64,000 nt of DNA from Nitrososphaeria archaeon (GCA_029775915.1 JARVKA010000002.1:62001-126000); one strand, 5' to 3'; counted from the first letter of the stretch, positions 13,568-22,906 are shown. A program made the numbers and translations. The notes: a model not told the origin generated them from the letters alone.

Positions 13568-13859
13568 TGTAAAGAAGAAACGGCTTATAGTAATTATATG
13601 CAAAAATAAGTGTACTGGTTGTGGGAATTGTGTGAAAGCATGTTTAACTGGTGCTCTTCAAATCATCAATGGTAAATCAAAGTTAGTTAATGAAAGATTA
13701 TGTGATGGCTTCGGCTCATGTATAGCCGTTTGCCCAAATAATGCTATTAAGCTTGAGTATAAATTTGCTGAAGATTTTGATTGGTCGATATTAAACTCGA
13801 TAAGTTTTGATAGTCTTATGCAAAAGTTAAGAATGGGTAGCGAAAGATTAAGTACTTAA
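13551..13859 (+). CDS. 2x[4Fe-4S] ferredoxin-domain protein
   Basis: CTGCGNCVKACLTGALQI...CDGFGSCIAVCPNNAIKLE; likely ATG at 13551 overlapping the previous gene by 17 nt. Confidence 0.8.
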   Translation: MNTPFNVKKKRLIVIICKNKCTGCGNCVKACLTGALQIINGKSKLVNERLCDGFGSCIAVCPNNAIKLEYKFAEDFDWSILNSISFDSLMQKLRMGSERLST

Positions 13860-13996
13860 AAATAAGGAAATGAAATAAAAAGAAAGTGTGATATTAGTGA
13901 TAAAAACAATTTTGAGTTTTGAATTAAATTTACCAATTATCTTTTTCATAGTTAAATATAAATAATTAATTGAATTCATATATTACTGATCCTATA

Positions 13997-14521
13997 ATGA
14001 GTGAAGAGGGTAAGAAAAAAGTTCCTGTGAAGAAGGAAGAAATCACACCCGAGAGACCAATCTTTACTCCTGATATATTTGAAGCTTTTGATAACATGCT
14101 TGAAGATTTTCGAAGAACCTTTAGATTATTCTTAAGGCCTTGGGGACTTTGGAGATGGGGTCTTTTCGAACAACGCTTACCAGAACTCCCTGTTAGAGAA
14201 GTATGTACTGATATTATTGATACAGGTAAAGAGTTTTTAGTGTGTGCTGAAGTACCAGGTATTCCTAAAGATAAGATAGATGTAACAGTTACAGAGGATG
14301 GGATAGAGATTTCAGCTGAAACTGAAGCGAAAAAAGAGGAGAAGGAAAAGAGTTTCATTTATAGAGAAAGAAGTTACTCAAGAATTTACAAAAAATTATC
14401 ATTCCCGGAAGAAGTAATTCCTGAGAAAGCTGAGGCTACATTAAAGGATGGTTTACTTGAAGTTAAAGTTCCAAAGAAAACACCTAAAGAAGTTAAAAAG
14501 CGCAAAATAGAGGTTAAGTAA
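13997..14521 (+). CDS. hsp20: Small heat shock protein Hsp20/alpha-crystallin family
   Basis: VPGIPKDKIDVTVTEDGIEISAE...SFIYRERSYSRIYKKLSFPEEVIPEKAEATLKDGLLEVKVPK. Confidence 0.93.
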   Translation: MSEEGKKKVPVKKEEITPERPIFTPDIFEAFDNMLEDFRRTFRLFLRPWGLWRWGLFEQRLPELPVREVCTDIIDTGKEFLVCAEVPGIPKDKIDVTVTEDGIEISAETEAKKEEKEKSFIYRERSYSRIYKKLSFPEEVIPEKAEATLKDGLLEVKVPKKTPKEVKKRKIEVK

Positions 14522-14791
14522 ATTTATCCTTTCTTTTTTTATTATATCTTTTATATTCGTGGGCTGTTATAAAATTATTTAGTGTAAGTGAGAAAGGAAA
14601 AAATTATTTTTCTAAAAAAATCTAACACTAAAAATGTTCAAAAAATTTAAGAAATTTTTAACACTTACATAACACGCTTATGTTTATTCTGAATGAGTTC
14701 AAAATAATGATAAATTTATTATCTTTAAAATCGTTGGACTATTGTTAAGTATTTATAATTTTAAATCTCTAAATAAAGAACAGAAAGGGTA

Positions 14792-15730
14792 ATGGTGGAA
14801 TTAGAACAAATAAGTTGCAAAGGCATTACATGGATAAATATTGAAAAACCTACACGTGAACATATTACATTACTGGCTCAACGTTATCCATTTCATCGAT
14901 TGGATTTGGAAGATTGCCTTTCAAAAATTCAATTAAGTAAGGTTGATGAGTATGAGAATTATTTATTCATTATACTTCATTTCCCAATTTTAAATGAAAG
15001 TGGAATGATTCAATCGAGCCAAGTATCAATTTTTTTAGGTGAAGATTATTTAATTACCATTCATCAAGGAGATCTTAAACCTTTAGTAGAGTTTTTTCAA
15101 TCGTGTAAGAATGAAGAGAATCGACGCGAAAAATTGATTAATAAAGGATCTGCCTTTCTACTTTATCACATAATAGATAGTTTAGTGGATAACATTTTCC
15201 CCATTTTGGACAAGCTTGTGGGCGAGTTAAATGAAGTTGAAGATAAGGTTTTTGATGAGAAAATTGAGGCAGTTCGTGAGGTTACTTTATTAAGGCGAAA
15301 GATTGCAGATTTGAGAAGAATAACCTTCCCTTTAAGAAGAGTTACAAAAGATTTAGCAACTAAGGTACAAAGATTTTCCAACCAAGATATCTTAAATTAC
15401 TTCGATGATGTGAATGATCATATTGAGAAAGTTTGGGATATACTTGAGGAATGCAAAGAGACTATAGAGATTTATAAAGATACAGATTTTATGCTTAGCA
15501 CGGAAAAAACTAATAAAATTCTTGCCATTCTCACAATAGTCTTCACTCTCTCTATACCAGCTACGGTAATAGCTGCTTTTTATGGAATGAATATACCTTT
15601 GCCAGGAGGTATTGAGACCGGGCCTTGGACCTTTCTCGGCCCTTACACAACGCTAATTGTAATTATCATTATGGCAGCAATTCCCGCTCTTTTAATGTTG
15701 ATAATCTTTTACCGTTTAGGTTGGATTTAA
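14792..15730 (+). CDS. corA: CorA-type magnesium/divalent cation transporter
   Basis: 312 aa; YGMNIPLPG motif between two C-terminal TM segments. Confidence 0.93.
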   Translation: MVELEQISCKGITWINIEKPTREHITLLAQRYPFHRLDLEDCLSKIQLSKVDEYENYLFIILHFPILNESGMIQSSQVSIFLGEDYLITIHQGDLKPLVEFFQSCKNEENRREKLINKGSAFLLYHIIDSLVDNIFPILDKLVGELNEVEDKVFDEKIEAVREVTLLRRKIADLRRITFPLRRVTKDLATKVQRFSNQDILNYFDDVNDHIEKVWDILEECKETIEIYKDTDFMLSTEKTNKILAILTIVFTLSIPATVIAAFYGMNIPLPGGIETGPWTFLGPYTTLIVIIIMAAIPALLMLIIFYRLGWI

Positions 15731-15813
15731 ACCAATATGAATACTAATCTATTAATTCCTCAAAACGAAAAATTATTAAATCATTATATAGATGATTTTT
15801 AAAGTGATTTGAT

Positions 15814-16716
15814 TTGAAGGTTTTAGTAACTGGTGCGAATGGCTTTATTGGTAAACATTTAGTGAGATATTTGAGAGAGCGTGGTTTTAATGTTATAGAT
15901 TTAGATTTAAAATCATCAACGATAATTGGTGATATAAGTGATTGGAACTTTGTATCATCTTTAGAGCATTTAAATTTTGACGCTATAGTCCATCTTGCAG
16001 CCATGGTTGAGATTAAAGATAGTTTAGATGATACGCATAGATGCTATCAAGTGAATAGTTTTGGCACACTTAATCTTCTTGAATTAGCATTTAAGAAAAA
16101 GGTTGATAGATTTGTGTATTCTAGTAGCGCGAATGTGTATGGATTACCATTAGAACTTCCAGTAAAGGAGACAACACCTTTCAATCCAAGAACCCCTTAT
16201 GATTATTCAAAGGTGGTGAGTGAGTATTTGATTCAAAGCTATTATACTAATAGGGGATTGCCCATTGTTATATTAAGGAGTTGGAAGTTATTTGGAGAGT
16301 ATGAGAGTGAGAATAAAGTGATTCCGCGCTTTATAAAGTCTTGTTTATTAAATCAACCTATACCTCTTTATAATGGTGGTAGGGATACTACAGATCCATA
16401 CTACATTTTAAATTATTGTTATGCTGTGGAGTTAGCCCTCACAAAGAATGAGGCGATAGGTGAAGCTTTTAATGTAGGAACGGGTAGTGAGCTATCTGTA
16501 AGAGAAATTGCTGAAACTATTAAAAAAATGACTGATTCAAAATCAGAGCTTCAATTTTTACCACCTAGAAGCCCAAGAGAGGCAACTCCTATGAGAAGTT
16601 ATCCATCGATTGAGAAGATTCAATCGAGATTGGGTTATAAGCCTATAGTGAGTTTCACAGAAGGATTGGAAAGAACGATTAAGTGGATGATTGAGCGATT
16701 AAATCGACCTTCTTAA
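15814..16716 (+). CDS. NAD-dependent epimerase/dehydratase (SDR)
   Basis: VLVTGANGFIGKHLVRYL; YSSSANVYG; YDYSKVVSEYL; TTG start. Confidence 0.92.
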   Translation: MKVLVTGANGFIGKHLVRYLRERGFNVIDLDLKSSTIIGDISDWNFVSSLEHLNFDAIVHLAAMVEIKDSLDDTHRCYQVNSFGTLNLLELAFKKKVDRFVYSSSANVYGLPLELPVKETTPFNPRTPYDYSKVVSEYLIQSYYTNRGLPIVILRSWKLFGEYESENKVIPRFIKSCLLNQPIPLYNGGRDTTDPYYILNYCYAVELALTKNEAIGEAFNVGTGSELSVREIAETIKKMTDSKSELQFLPPRSPREATPMRSYPSIEKIQSRLGYKPIVSFTEGLERTIKWMIERLNRPS

Positions 16717-16760
16717 AATTCAGTTTCACTTATAAGCAAGCTGGTTTAAACCATTTATTA

Positions 16761-17174
16761 ATGAGCTTATCAAGACTTTCGGTTGTAGATGTGGATTTAT
16801 GTGTAGGTTGTCAAAGTTGCATGTTTGCATGCACAAGGAGGTTTGGAGAAGGAGGTTTAAGTAAATCTGCTATTCATGTAAAGTCTGCTGGTGGTTTTGA
16901 AAGAGGGTTTGTAGTTATAGTGTGTAGAGCGTGTGAAGATCCACCTTGTGCTAGAGTTTGCCCAACCGATGCTCTTAGATTAAGAGTGGGTGGTGGAGTA
17001 GTATTAAGAAAGGAGAAATGCATTGGATGTGGGAATTGTGTAAATGCTTGCGTAGTTGGTGCAATATTTTGGGATGATGAATCTAATAAGCCAGTTATTT
17101 GCATACATTGTGGTTATTGCGCTTCATTCTGCCCTTATGGTGTTATAAAATTAGAGCGACAAGAGAGGTGGTAA
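16761..17174 (+). CDS. Polyferredoxin (multiple 4Fe-4S motifs), AOR partner
   Basis: CVGCQSCMFAC, CRACEDPPCARVCP, CIGCGNCVNAC, CIHCGYCASFCP. Confidence 0.92.
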   Translation: MSLSRLSVVDVDLCVGCQSCMFACTRRFGEGGLSKSAIHVKSAGGFERGFVVIVCRACEDPPCARVCPTDALRLRVGGGVVLRKEKCIGCGNCVNACVVGAIFWDDESNKPVICIHCGYCASFCPYGVIKLERQERW

Positions 17175-17177
17175 GGC

Positions 17178-18944
17178 ATAAGTTTAGAGCCTATACCGAG
17201 CAAAATTTTATACATAGATTTATCATCCAAAAGCTTTTGGGTAAGAGATAGGCATGAACTTTTTCAAAAGTATTTAGGAGGGAGCGGTGTAGCGATAAAA
17301 ATCTTACATGAAGAAATTAAACCAAATATAAATCCTCTTAGTGCTGATAATGTGATAGTGTTTACTGTAGGTCCATTAACTGGAATGTATCCTTTAGCCT
17401 CTAAGACTGTAGTTATGTTCAAATCACCTTTAACAGGCAATCTTGGCGAGAGCCATGCGGGTGGTAGAAGCGCTATAGCCATACGTATGGCTGGATATGG
17501 TGGAATAGTGATTAAAGGTGCAAGTGATACTCCAGTTTATATCGCTGTGCATGGTGATAAAGTCGCTTTTCGTGATGCATCAACATTATGGGGAATGAGA
17601 AGTAGTTATACAGTTGGGAGAGTATTGAGAGAAGTTGAAACTGGTGCGGGTATAAGGAGCATTATGAGAATAGGAAGGGCTGGTGAGAAACTTGTCTCTT
17701 ATGCTTGCGTGGTTACAGAGACTTATCGCCACTTTGGTAGATTAGGCTTGGGAGCTGTATGGGGTAGTAAAAAACTTAAAGCTTTAGTAATATCAGGTAG
17801 GCGCTCAATCAAGCCTAGGGATACTAAGCTTTATCGTGAAGTTTATGATTCCATCTTTACCACTATTACGAAATCCCCCATTATGAAAAAATATCATGAT
17901 ATTGGCACAGCAATGAATGTAACTCCATTAAATAAATTAAAAGCTTTACCAACGAAGAATTTGAAAGAAGCATCATTTGATAATGCGGATAAAATTTCAG
18001 GAGAGGCTATCGCTGAGAAGTTTTTAGGTAGAAGGGTTGCTTGTTCTCACTGTCCAGTGAGTTGTATTCATCTCGCTATACTTAAAGAGCCTTATGCTAC
18101 AGAACCTTACTTTTATAAAACTATAATGATTAGTTATGATTACGAGTTAATTTATGCATTAGGCTCAATGCTTCAAATTTCATCGCCTGAAGGATTACTC
18201 AAATTAATTGATAAAGTTGAGAAAGAGGGTTTAGATGCGATGAGTTGTGGTGTAGCATTAGCATGGGCTACAGAAATGCTTGAAAAAGGTTTAATCGATA
18301 AGGAGATTTTAAATGGTATTGTACTTAAATGGGGTGATTTTGATAATTATATTAGAGCTGTAGATCAACTTGTAGAGCAATCTACAGAGTTTTATAAAGC
18401 TTTAGCAAAAGGTGTTGAATACGCATCAAAGATTTACGGTGGTGAAGAATTCGCTTTAAGCTTTGGAGGTAATGAAATGCCAGGTTATCATACAGGTCCA
18501 GCTGCACATATTGGCTATCTTACGGGTGCGAGGCATAGCCATTTGAATGGAGCTGGCTATAGTATTGATGAAAAATTTTTAAAATCTAACGTAAAGCCCA
18601 ATGTAGAGCAAATAGTTGACGATTTGATTAAAGAGGAGAGTTGGAGGCAAATCCTTAGTAGCCTCGTAGTATGTTACTTTGGTAGAGGTATTTACAAGCC
18701 CGATGTAGTAGTGAAAGTGTTGAAAACAGTTGATTATAATCTTAATGAAGAAGATTTAAATAAACTCGGTATGGAAATTTTACAAGAAAAATATCGATTT
18801 AAGCTTAGAGAAGGCTTTGATATTAAAAAATTAAGATTGCCGAAAAGGGTGAGTGAGACACTTACACCATTGGGCATAGTTACACCAGAATTTGTAATGG
18901 AGAGTGTGAATTTATACATAAAGAAGCTACACTTAATTGAATAA
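17178..18944 (+). CDS. Aldehyde:ferredoxin oxidoreductase-family tungsten/molybdopterin enzyme; no ATG/GTG/TTG start, proposed ATA start
   Basis: In-frame conserved N-terminus SKILYIDLSS...FQKYLGGSGVAIKILHEEIKPNINPLSADNVIVFTVGPLTG lies upstream of the GTG at 17352; CSHCPVSC Fe-S motif. Confidence 0.88.
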   Translation: MSLEPIPSKILYIDLSSKSFWVRDRHELFQKYLGGSGVAIKILHEEIKPNINPLSADNVIVFTVGPLTGMYPLASKTVVMFKSPLTGNLGESHAGGRSAIAIRMAGYGGIVIKGASDTPVYIAVHGDKVAFRDASTLWGMRSSYTVGRVLREVETGAGIRSIMRIGRAGEKLVSYACVVTETYRHFGRLGLGAVWGSKKLKALVISGRRSIKPRDTKLYREVYDSIFTTITKSPIMKKYHDIGTAMNVTPLNKLKALPTKNLKEASFDNADKISGEAIAEKFLGRRVACSHCPVSCIHLAILKEPYATEPYFYKTIMISYDYELIYALGSMLQISSPEGLLKLIDKVEKEGLDAMSCGVALAWATEMLEKGLIDKEILNGIVLKWGDFDNYIRAVDQLVEQSTEFYKALAKGVEYASKIYGGEEFALSFGGNEMPGYHTGPAAHIGYLTGARHSHLNGAGYSIDEKFLKSNVKPNVEQIVDDLIKEESWRQILSSLVVCYFGRGIYKPDVVVKVLKTVDYNLNEEDLNKLGMEILQEKYRFKLREGFDIKKLRLPKRVSETLTPLGIVTPEFVMESVNLYIKKLHLIE

Positions 18945-19243
18945 ATTACTTGAAATATGAAAATATTATAAACGCGCTCATAAAGCACCATTATTTTATT
19001 AATTGTGATTAAACCTAATTAGGCTATAATCTAAATTCATATAAATTAATGATCATTTCATAACCTTATTGATAACTTTTATAATAATTCAAAATCTTCA
19101 TATTCAATATATTCAATTAATATCTCTTTAACTCCTAAAGTATTATTTTAATTCAGTCATATTTTGCCATTTTATTCACATTAAAGTTTCAATTCTTTTG
19201 ATATGAAAATGCACAGATTTATGATTTGAGGATGGGAAAAATA

Positions 19244-19690
19244 TTAAAACTTCTCTACATTTCTCTTTATATTTCCAAATATCTCATCAACAATTTTTTT
19301 GATTACAGGTTCTATTACTCTTTGTCCTAGTGATGCAATCATTCCAGATATTTTCAAATCAACCTCCCACTTCATTAAACAACTTCCATTTTTGCTTATT
19401 AAATTCACTTTTATATTTGCATCTACCATACTTTGGAGACCACTACCATGCGCATAAAGGCTTATAAACTCTGGCTCCCTTTTCTCTTTTACTGTAAAAT
19501 CAGTTGTAAATCTACCTTTTAAAAATGAGATACCGAGCTTAGCAATAACTCTAAATGAATCTTGAGATTTTACACTTATTTCCTCTATATCGGGTATTCC
19601 TTTTGAAAAGTTTTCAGGATTTGTAATAAACTCAAAGACCTTTTTTAAAGGTGCTTTTATCTCCTCACTACCTTCAAATTGTGGCATCAC
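19244..19690 (-). CDS. CoxG/SRPBCC-family protein
   Basis: FEGSEEIKAPLKKVFEFITNPENFSKGIPDIEEI typical CoxG N-terminus; GSGLQSMVDANIKVNL. Confidence 0.85.
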   Translation of the reverse strand: MMPQFEGSEEIKAPLKKVFEFITNPENFSKGIPDIEEISVKSQDSFRVIAKLGISFLKGRFTTDFTVKEKREPEFISLYAHGSGLQSMVDANIKVNLISKNGSCLMKWEVDLKISGMIASLGQRVIEPVIKKIVDEIFGNIKRNVEKF

Positions 19691-19857
19691 ATTCCATAAA
19701 GAATTAATATTTATTAATTTTTTCGACCTAAGCTTTTTTACCTTTATAAAGGGCTTAATTTTAAAATAACATCGTTATTTTCAAGATCGAATCGATTTAT
19801 TTTGACATATTAGAATATTAAAAATTAAATAGTAGTGAAATGCCTATTAATCTTTAA

Positions 19858-20730
19858 ATGAGTGTACAAAAAGTTTCAAAAAATGTTTATGCAATCAAGT
19901 TAAATTCTTCAGAATTTTCCAATTTACCATTAATAAATCTTTATCTTGTATGTGATGAGAAAAATATGATTATCGATGCTGGTTACGATGCTATTAATAA
20001 GGATCTTCTAAGAATTCTAAAAGAGCTTGGAATAAATATTGATTATATTGCTATAACCCACATTCATTTGGATCATGCGAGTGGGGCTGGCTTATTATTA
20101 AAGAGTTTTCCAAATGCTAAAGTAATAGTTCATGAAAGGGGAGTGCAACACTTATTAAATCCCAATAAACTTTGGGAGAGTGCATTATTAGTACTTGGTG
20201 AATACGCAAAAGGATATAGTAAACCAATATCAATACCTATTGATAATATTATTATTGGAAAAGATGGGGTTGTATTTAACTTAGGAAATATTGAGATAAA
20301 AGTGTTAGAAACTCTTGGTCATGCATCACACCATTTATGCTTCTTTAATGGCTCTCACATATTTCTTGGTGATACCGCTGGTATATACGATAATGGTATA
20401 GTAATACCAAATACACCACCTCCCAATTTTGATTACAATGAGAATATTAAGAGCATAAATAGAATTATAAGCTTAAATCCAAAAATATTGTGCTACTCTC
20501 ATTATGATTTTTCGAATAATCCTCAAAACCTTATCATATATAAAGAGAGGCTAAAACTTTGGTTAAAGGTAATAGCGAATAATTTAAACGATAAAGAATT
20601 GATAAATAAGATTTTAGAAGTGGATAAAGAGGTAGAGTTGATAGTAAATAAAAGAAGATTTGAAATTAATCTTAGTATTCAAGGTATTTTGCATTACTTG
20701 GAAAGGATTGGTAAAAAGATTGAAATTTAA
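19858..20730 (+). CDS. Metallo-beta-lactamase fold hydrolase
   Basis: THIHLDHASG; ETLGHASHHLCFF; FLGDTAG. Confidence 0.9.
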   Translation: MSVQKVSKNVYAIKLNSSEFSNLPLINLYLVCDEKNMIIDAGYDAINKDLLRILKELGINIDYIAITHIHLDHASGAGLLLKSFPNAKVIVHERGVQHLLNPNKLWESALLVLGEYAKGYSKPISIPIDNIIIGKDGVVFNLGNIEIKVLETLGHASHHLCFFNGSHIFLGDTAGIYDNGIVIPNTPPPNFDYNENIKSINRIISLNPKILCYSHYDFSNNPQNLIIYKERLKLWLKVIANNLNDKELINKILEVDKEVELIVNKRRFEINLSIQGILHYLERIGKKIEI

Positions 20731-20791
20731 AATTAAGTATACCTTCAAGAAGAGATGAAAACAAATACGATAAGTTAATTCTTAGAAAAGG

Positions 20792-20927
20792 CGCCGGGGG
20801 TGGGATTTGAACCCACGAGACTCTTACGAGTCACAGGCTATCGAGCCTCAACTCCAGGCATGAGCTTGTTTCAATCTGCCCCCTACCAGGCTAGGGAACC
20901 TTTGCCAAGGATTTTTTCCTTTCCGGC
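20792..20927 (-). tRNA. tRNA-Ser (tentatively UGA anticodon), with 22-nt acceptor-stem intron and a second probable intron; CCA not encoded
   Basis: Reverse strand: T-arm GTGGG-TTCAAAT-CCCAC, acceptor 3' CCCCGGC + discriminator G, long variable arm GACTC-GTAA-GAGTC, D-loop AGCCTGGTA; 5' acceptor GCCGG + GG interrupted by 20901..20922. Confidence 0.82.
20901..20922 (-). other. Predicted 22-nt BHB intron between acceptor-stem nt 5 and 6 of tRNA-Ser
   Basis: Exons GCCGG^...^GGTT restore a 7-bp acceptor stem with CCCCGGC; BHB: central helix TGCC/GGCA, bulges GG^A and AA^G, inner helix AAGGA/TCCTT, outer helix GGCTAGGGAA/TTCCCTAGCC. Confidence 0.75.
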
Positions 20928-21411
20928 AGCTTCCCTAGCCTATTAAAGTATTCTTAAAGTCATTCTTAAATACTTCCTCTTAAGTTTTACATCAATCTCC
21001 TAAAGCATTAATATATGGGGGCTTTAATATTCCACATCGATATAGCTATCATTATTGAGTTATAAAGCATTTTTTGCTATATTGCAAATTAACAAAATCT
21101 ATTGAGAATATTAAAATTGCGAGTCAGGAGAAAGTTGAAGCTCTTCCTGAAAAGGATATAAAATTGATGAAAAGTTAGAAGTAAAAAGAGCAAAAGGTTC
21201 AAGAATTTAAAAATATTCAAGAGAAAAATGAAGAATCAACGATACTTAATTACAATCTATCTTGATTGAAGCAAATAAGTTAAAAACCATTTTAAAAATT
21301 TTTAGAAAAAGTTCAAGAATTTAAAAAAGTTCAAACCCTTAAGGCTGTTAAAACAAAGGAGAAAAAGATTACGAAATATTAATAATGTAGTGTGGGTGAA
21401 TCAAAAGTAAT

Positions 21412-22221
21412 ATGCTTAAAACAAGTGTGCTTTATGAATGTGCTGAAAGGATTGAAAAGCAGATAAGGGTAAAGACATATCCATTAGCTATAAAATTACT
21501 TAAGAGTGAAGATGAGATTCCTAAGGAAGCTAAGAGGCCTAAAAGAGATTTTGGATATTGCTTATCCTTATGCCAAGCCTTTAGTATCTCAAGAAGGGAA
21601 GGAATAACAATAGCTATGATGAAAGAGGATATGTGGTGCCCTGAGCCTGTAATAGGTTATGGGCTTGCAGAACCCCCTCAATACTTTCTAGATGGATACA
21701 ATCGATTTCCAGATAATGTAGAGAGTTTAGAGGCTGGTGCAAGATGGGCGCGTGAATTTCCTCGTTTTAAAGTTGGAGAGTATATAGGGATAGTATCAAC
21801 TCCATTAATGAAAGTGGAATTTGAGCCTGATGTAGTAATAGTTTATTGTGATTCAGCTCAATTAACGAGGCTAATGTTAGCAGCAGCTTATAGAGATGGT
21901 CGTGACTTTTTATGTAGACTCTCGCCCCATGCTGCTTGTGTTTACTCTGTTGTAATAGCGGTTCAAAATGGGGATTATCAAATTACCGTACCTTGCATGG
22001 GCGATCGTAGAAGGGCAATAGCTCAAGATGATGAAATGATTTTCTCTATCCCGAAGAAGAAGTTAAATGATTTTATTATAGGATTGAGAGCTGCTCATAA
22101 ACTCAATATGAATATTCCATTCGGCTTTACTATGATGCCTCAATACAAGATGCCAGAGAGTTATGCAAAGATAGCGAGATTGATGGGTATGAAGAAGGCA
22201 GATGAAAGTGAGATTGATTGA
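21412..22221 (+). CDS. DUF169-family protein
   Basis: 269 aa; ...RVKTYPLAIKLLKSEDEIP...CQAFSISRREGITIAMMKEDMWCPEPVIGYG... typical of DUF169. Confidence 0.8.
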   Translation: MLKTSVLYECAERIEKQIRVKTYPLAIKLLKSEDEIPKEAKRPKRDFGYCLSLCQAFSISRREGITIAMMKEDMWCPEPVIGYGLAEPPQYFLDGYNRFPDNVESLEAGARWAREFPRFKVGEYIGIVSTPLMKVEFEPDVVIVYCDSAQLTRLMLAAAYRDGRDFLCRLSPHAACVYSVVIAVQNGDYQITVPCMGDRRRAIAQDDEMIFSIPKKKLNDFIIGLRAAHKLNMNIPFGFTMMPQYKMPESYAKIARLMGMKKADESEID

Positions 22222-22906
22222 AACGAGTTTAGATAGAAAACCTTTTTAAATACAAATAATGAGAAGGAATGTAGCTTAAGTTAGATAATCTAAATTACGT
22301 TTAAAAGATATTTGAATAAATGTTTTAAAATTGCTCGAGTTAATTTTAACTTACTATATTGTAAGAATAAGATTATCATACCTAAAATTATGCCTATGAA
22401 GTTATATGTTAATAATCTCTTCTTGATACTTTACTTTCTGAAGACATCACAACAACAATATTGTGTTATTATAACGCGATATTTAAATTTATTCCAAAAT
22501 TTCATTATGTCCCAAAAGGTTGTTTCATCATTTCATCAAGCATTTTAGCGTTGATGAGTTTTTAGCAGTAATATCTGTAGGGAGATGAAGGAAAGGAATT
22601 AGAGAGGTTTGCGATAAGAAGATAGAGGTTTCTGCCTTTCTTGAATTGGTTAAAGAGATCATCTACAATATGTATCATATTTGATGCTCAAAGAGAGCTA
22701 GCTATCGATATGAAAACCATACTACTATGGCGTATAAGTAGTTCAAATATATGATTATAAAGGCTTTGGTTTCCCATCCGATGCTCATAAGACCCATTAA
22801 GGTTGATGGACTTAATTCATTAAGCTCCATTCATAGAGTCATAGCTAAGTTGCTTATAAAACATACATTTTAAGACTGTTACTACATTCAATAATAACCT
22901 TTTATC

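Noticed and set aside
13966-14358. 130-aa - strand ORF
   Set aside because: Antisense to Hsp20; low-complexity S/F-rich shadow ORF.
22312-22548. 78-aa + strand ORF
   Set aside because: AT-rich, no motif, no convincing start context; likely chance ORF.
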